A stretch of 5,860 nt of DNA from Bacillota bacterium. GTDB lineage: Bacteria > Bacillota > Clostridia > Oscillospirales > Oscillospiraceae. Numbering within the stretch: the first letter of the stretch is position 1; each line of letters starts with the position of its first letter. The stretch lies in contig WQUU01000105.1 of NCBI GenBank assembly GCA_009781925.1, positions 1 through 5,860 on the forward strand, given 5' to 3'. Positions 4,359 to 5,860 of this stretch are shown piece after piece. The notes beneath the pieces were generated by a model. The model worked only from the letters and a program-made list of their open reading frames with translations, had not been told where the DNA came from and did not search any database. The translations under genes and the position numbers were made by a program.

Positions 4359-4371
4359 TTTGCTGTATAAT
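4343..4371 (+). promoter_or_regulatory. Promoter for the 77-residue ORF, -35 box inside an inverted repeat
   Basis: TTGCTA (4343-4348), a 17-bp spacer and a perfect TATAAT (4366-4371). Transcription should begin near 4378, giving a leader of about 38 nt to the ATG at 4416. Protein bound to the inverted repeat, or a hairpin in the kinase transcript, would overlap the -35. Confidence 0.75.
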
Positions 4372-4415
4372 AAACCCGTATCTCCTAATTTTAGTAAACC
4401 GAGTGAGTGGATAAA

Positions 4416-4649
4416 ATGGATTCGGAACAGGTGCTTATGAAAGAGGAGGTTCTGGCCGGGCTTATTTCAAAGGCCTTTTTTGCGATTGACCGGGAAACGC
4501 CAAGCGATGAGGGCACGGATTACAAGTCCCTGTATTACGGCCTTTTCAACGGGATCAGCCTCGTCCTCGAACACACGTCTACATACGAGCAGACCGTTGC
4601 CGCCCTAAAATACCTCCAGTGCAAGGCGGAGGACGCCTATATCGGATAA
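4416..4649 (+). CDS. Small hypothetical protein, 77 residues
   Basis: Family not recognised. The product is a small, acidic, probably all-helical soluble protein: an N-terminal helix (EQVLMKEEVLAGLISKAFFA), a polar turn (ETPSDEGTD), then YKSLYYGLFNGISLVLEHTS and EQTVAALKYLQCKAEDAYIG, which look like two amphipathic helices. No signal peptide or membrane segment is present; one cysteine lies near the end. ATG 4416 is chosen with the weak GAGTGAG (4401-4407) as ribosome site; GTG 4407 in frame is the alternative (80 residues). It has its own good promoter and is convergent with the GH4 gene, so it is probably a separate unit. Coding is supported by balanced amino acid composition and by the promoter. 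Any role in the neighbouring two-component system is speculation. Confidence 0.7.
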   Translation: MDSEQVLMKEEVLAGLISKAFFAIDRETPSDEGTDYKSLYYGLFNGISLVLEHTSTYEQTVAALKYLQCKAEDAYIG

Positions 4650-4660
4650 GGGCAGGGAGT

Positions 4661-4690
4661 TGTAGGGGACGCCCACCTGGGCGTCCCGTC
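4661..4690. repeat. GC-rich hairpin between convergent genes, possible dispersed palindromic element
   Basis: GGGACGCCC (4666-4674), loop ACCT, and GGGCGTCCC (4679-4687) form a perfect 9-bp stem between the stop codons of the 77-residue ORF and the GH4 gene. No T-run follows on either strand, so it is not a standard intrinsic terminator. It ends directly against the GH4 stop. Its form (TTGTAGGGG head plus GC-rich palindrome) recalls the REP-like intergenic repeats of clostridial genomes, but that is from memory and is not shown by this single copy. Confidence 0.5.
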
Positions 4691-5860
4691 ACCGAAAGGC
4701 CGGCAGGAAATCCGCGTTTTCGAGGAGGATATCGTCCAGCAATTTCTGCGCGACGGAGGAGGAGGGGACGAGCGGGTGGATGGTCAGCGCCTGCAGCGCG
4801 GCGTCCCGGTCGCCGTTTACGGCCGCCTCGACGGTGAGCTGCTCATAGGCTTTTACCAGCTGCACAAGTCCCCGGATTTTGAGGGGCATATGCCCCAGCG
4901 CGATGGGGTGCGCGCCCGCGGCGTCGATCACGCAGTTGCGCTCGATCACGGCCTCCTCCGGCAGATCCAGGTTCGCCCCGCCGTTTCGCACGTTCACGGT
5001 CTGAATGTCGCCTTTGTTGTTATAGATGGAGTCGATCAGCATACAGGCCGCGTCCGAGTAGTGCGCGCCGCCGCGCTCGGACAGCTGTGCGGGCTTGACC
5101 GCGAGCGCCGGGTCGGCATAGAGCGCGAAGAGCTCCTCCTCCACTCTTTTTACAACCTCGCCGCGCACGCCCTTTGTCTTTTCGGCTTCGACGCACTCCG
5201 CCAGCATCTCGGGCGTCAGATAGTAATATTTCAGATAATCCACCGGCAACATGCCGAGCGAGCGCATAAACCGCGCCGAGGTCTGCATTTCAGGGACGTT
5301 GGCCATGACGCCGTGGGCGTCCTCTCCGGCGGCGGCTCCGACCATTTGCGCGGTCACGTCGCGCCCGGCCGCCGTAACCCGCCGCGCCCAGAGGAGATGG
5401 TTCAGGCCGATAAAATCGCAATACACGTCTTCCGCGCGGCAATGGCAGGCCTTCGCCACATCGTTGACCATGCCGATGGGACAGTTGCACAGGCCGATGG
5501 TTTTGATTCCGCTGCGGGTGAGCGCGGCCTCGGTCACAATGCCGGAGGGATTGGTGAAGTTGACCAGAAACGCGTCCGGACAGCAGCGCTCCATATCGGC
5601 GCAGATGTCCAAAATGACCGGCACGGTCCGCAGCGCGTTGGCGAAGCCGCCCGGCCCGGTGGTCTCCTGCCCGATGACGCCGTAGCGCAAGGGGATCCGC
5701 TCGTCGCGGATCCTGGCCTCCAGCAGTCCCACCCGGAACTGCGTGGTGACGAAGTCGGCGTCCTTGAGCGCCTCGGCGCGATTCAGCGTGGCGTGGATAC
5801 GGATGTCCGCGCCGCTCTTTTCTACCATACGCCGAGCCAGCTCGCTGACGATCCTGAGCT
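4689..5860 (-). CDS. 6-phospho-beta-glucosidase, glycoside hydrolase family 4 (partial, N-terminus beyond right edge)
   Basis: A cytoplasmic NAD+- and Mn2+-dependent enzyme of family GH4 that splits 6-phospho-beta-glucosides (for example cellobiose 6-phosphate after PTS uptake). The visible 389 residues lack about 50 N-terminal residues with the NAD-binding glycine loop, of a usual length near 440. The reading frame stays open to the edge (LRIVSELARR before the internal Met at 5828), so that Met is not the start. Numbering from it: FVTTQFRVG (26-34), RYGVIGQETTGPGG (48-61), LVNFTNPSGIVTEA (88-101), LCNCP (113-117) with metal ligand C114, GLNHL with H144, and ERGGAHYSDAA with the likely catalytic base Y257. 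The CNxP signature is that of 6-phospho-beta-glucosidases; alpha-specific members have CDMP, CHEV or CHSV. The C-terminus (HPLVPSSSVAQKLLDDILLE) is complete. Confidence 0.95.
   Translation of the reverse strand, partial: LRIVSELARRMVEKSGADIRIHATLNRAEALKDADFVTTQFRVGLLEARIRDERIPLRYGVIGQETTGPGGFANALRTVPVILDICADMERCCPDAFLVNFTNPSGIVTEAALTRSGIKTIGLCNCPIGMVNDVAKACHCRAEDVYCDFIGLNHLLWARRVTAAGRDVTAQMVGAAAGEDAHGVMANVPEMQTSARFMRSLGMLPVDYLKYYYLTPEMLAECVEAEKTKGVRGEVVKRVEEELFALYADPALAVKPAQLSERGGAHYSDAACMLIDSIYNNKGDIQTVNVRNGGANLDLPEEAVIERNCVIDAAGAHPIALGHMPLKIRGLVQLVKAYEQLTVEAAVNGDRDAALQALTIHPLVPSSSVAQKLLDDILLENADFLPAFR

Noticed and set aside
5251..5685. 144-codon plus-strand frame opposite the GH4 gene
   Set aside because: Antisense to conserved GH4 motifs, Ser/Arg/Pro-rich low-quality protein, no ribosome site.

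Overview
The window looks like chromosomal DNA of a Gram-positive, spore-forming-type anaerobe of the class Clostridia. The reasons are a Spo0A-type DNA-binding domain, a clostridial-style GHKL sensor kinase, strong purine-rich ribosome binding sites (AAAGGAGG, AAAAGGGGG), near-consensus sigma-A promoters, and a GH4 6-phospho-beta-glucosidase. Most genes are GC-rich. The membrane half of the kinase is clearly AT-rich. No species can be named from the sequence alone.

Left part (1-1513, minus strand): a helix-turn-helix regulator, then a perfect promoter, a 28-codon leader peptide, an intrinsic terminator, and the N-terminal membrane half of an ABC exporter running off the left edge. The leader coding sequence can pair with the 5' arm of the terminator. 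This is the architecture of ribosome-mediated transcription attenuation, as known for antibiotic-inducible ABC transporters and erm genes.

Middle part (1514-4305, plus strand): a two-component system made of a Spo0A-like response regulator and a GHKL histidine kinase. The regulator gene is bracketed by two arrays of 10-bp repeats. The left array has three near-identical units just before the start codon. The right array has eight degenerate units after the stop, in opposite orientation. One-turn spacing is what a Spo0A-type domain needs to bind head to tail, so both arrays may be its operators. Between regulator and kinase lies a structured leader, a 15-codon ORF (MAFWDWLIRLMVGKT) with an excellent ribosome binding site partly folded into a hairpin, and a strong terminator. 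The kinase follows the terminator and may begin at a rare ATT codon. Peptide, kinase and regulator could form a signalling circuit, or the peptide could be a leader controlling the kinase.

Right part (4306-5860): a long inverted repeat containing the -35 box of a promoter for a 77-residue protein of unknown function. Convergent to it is a 6-phospho-beta-glucosidase of family GH4 (minus strand) that enters from beyond the right edge. A GC-rich hairpin lies between their ends.
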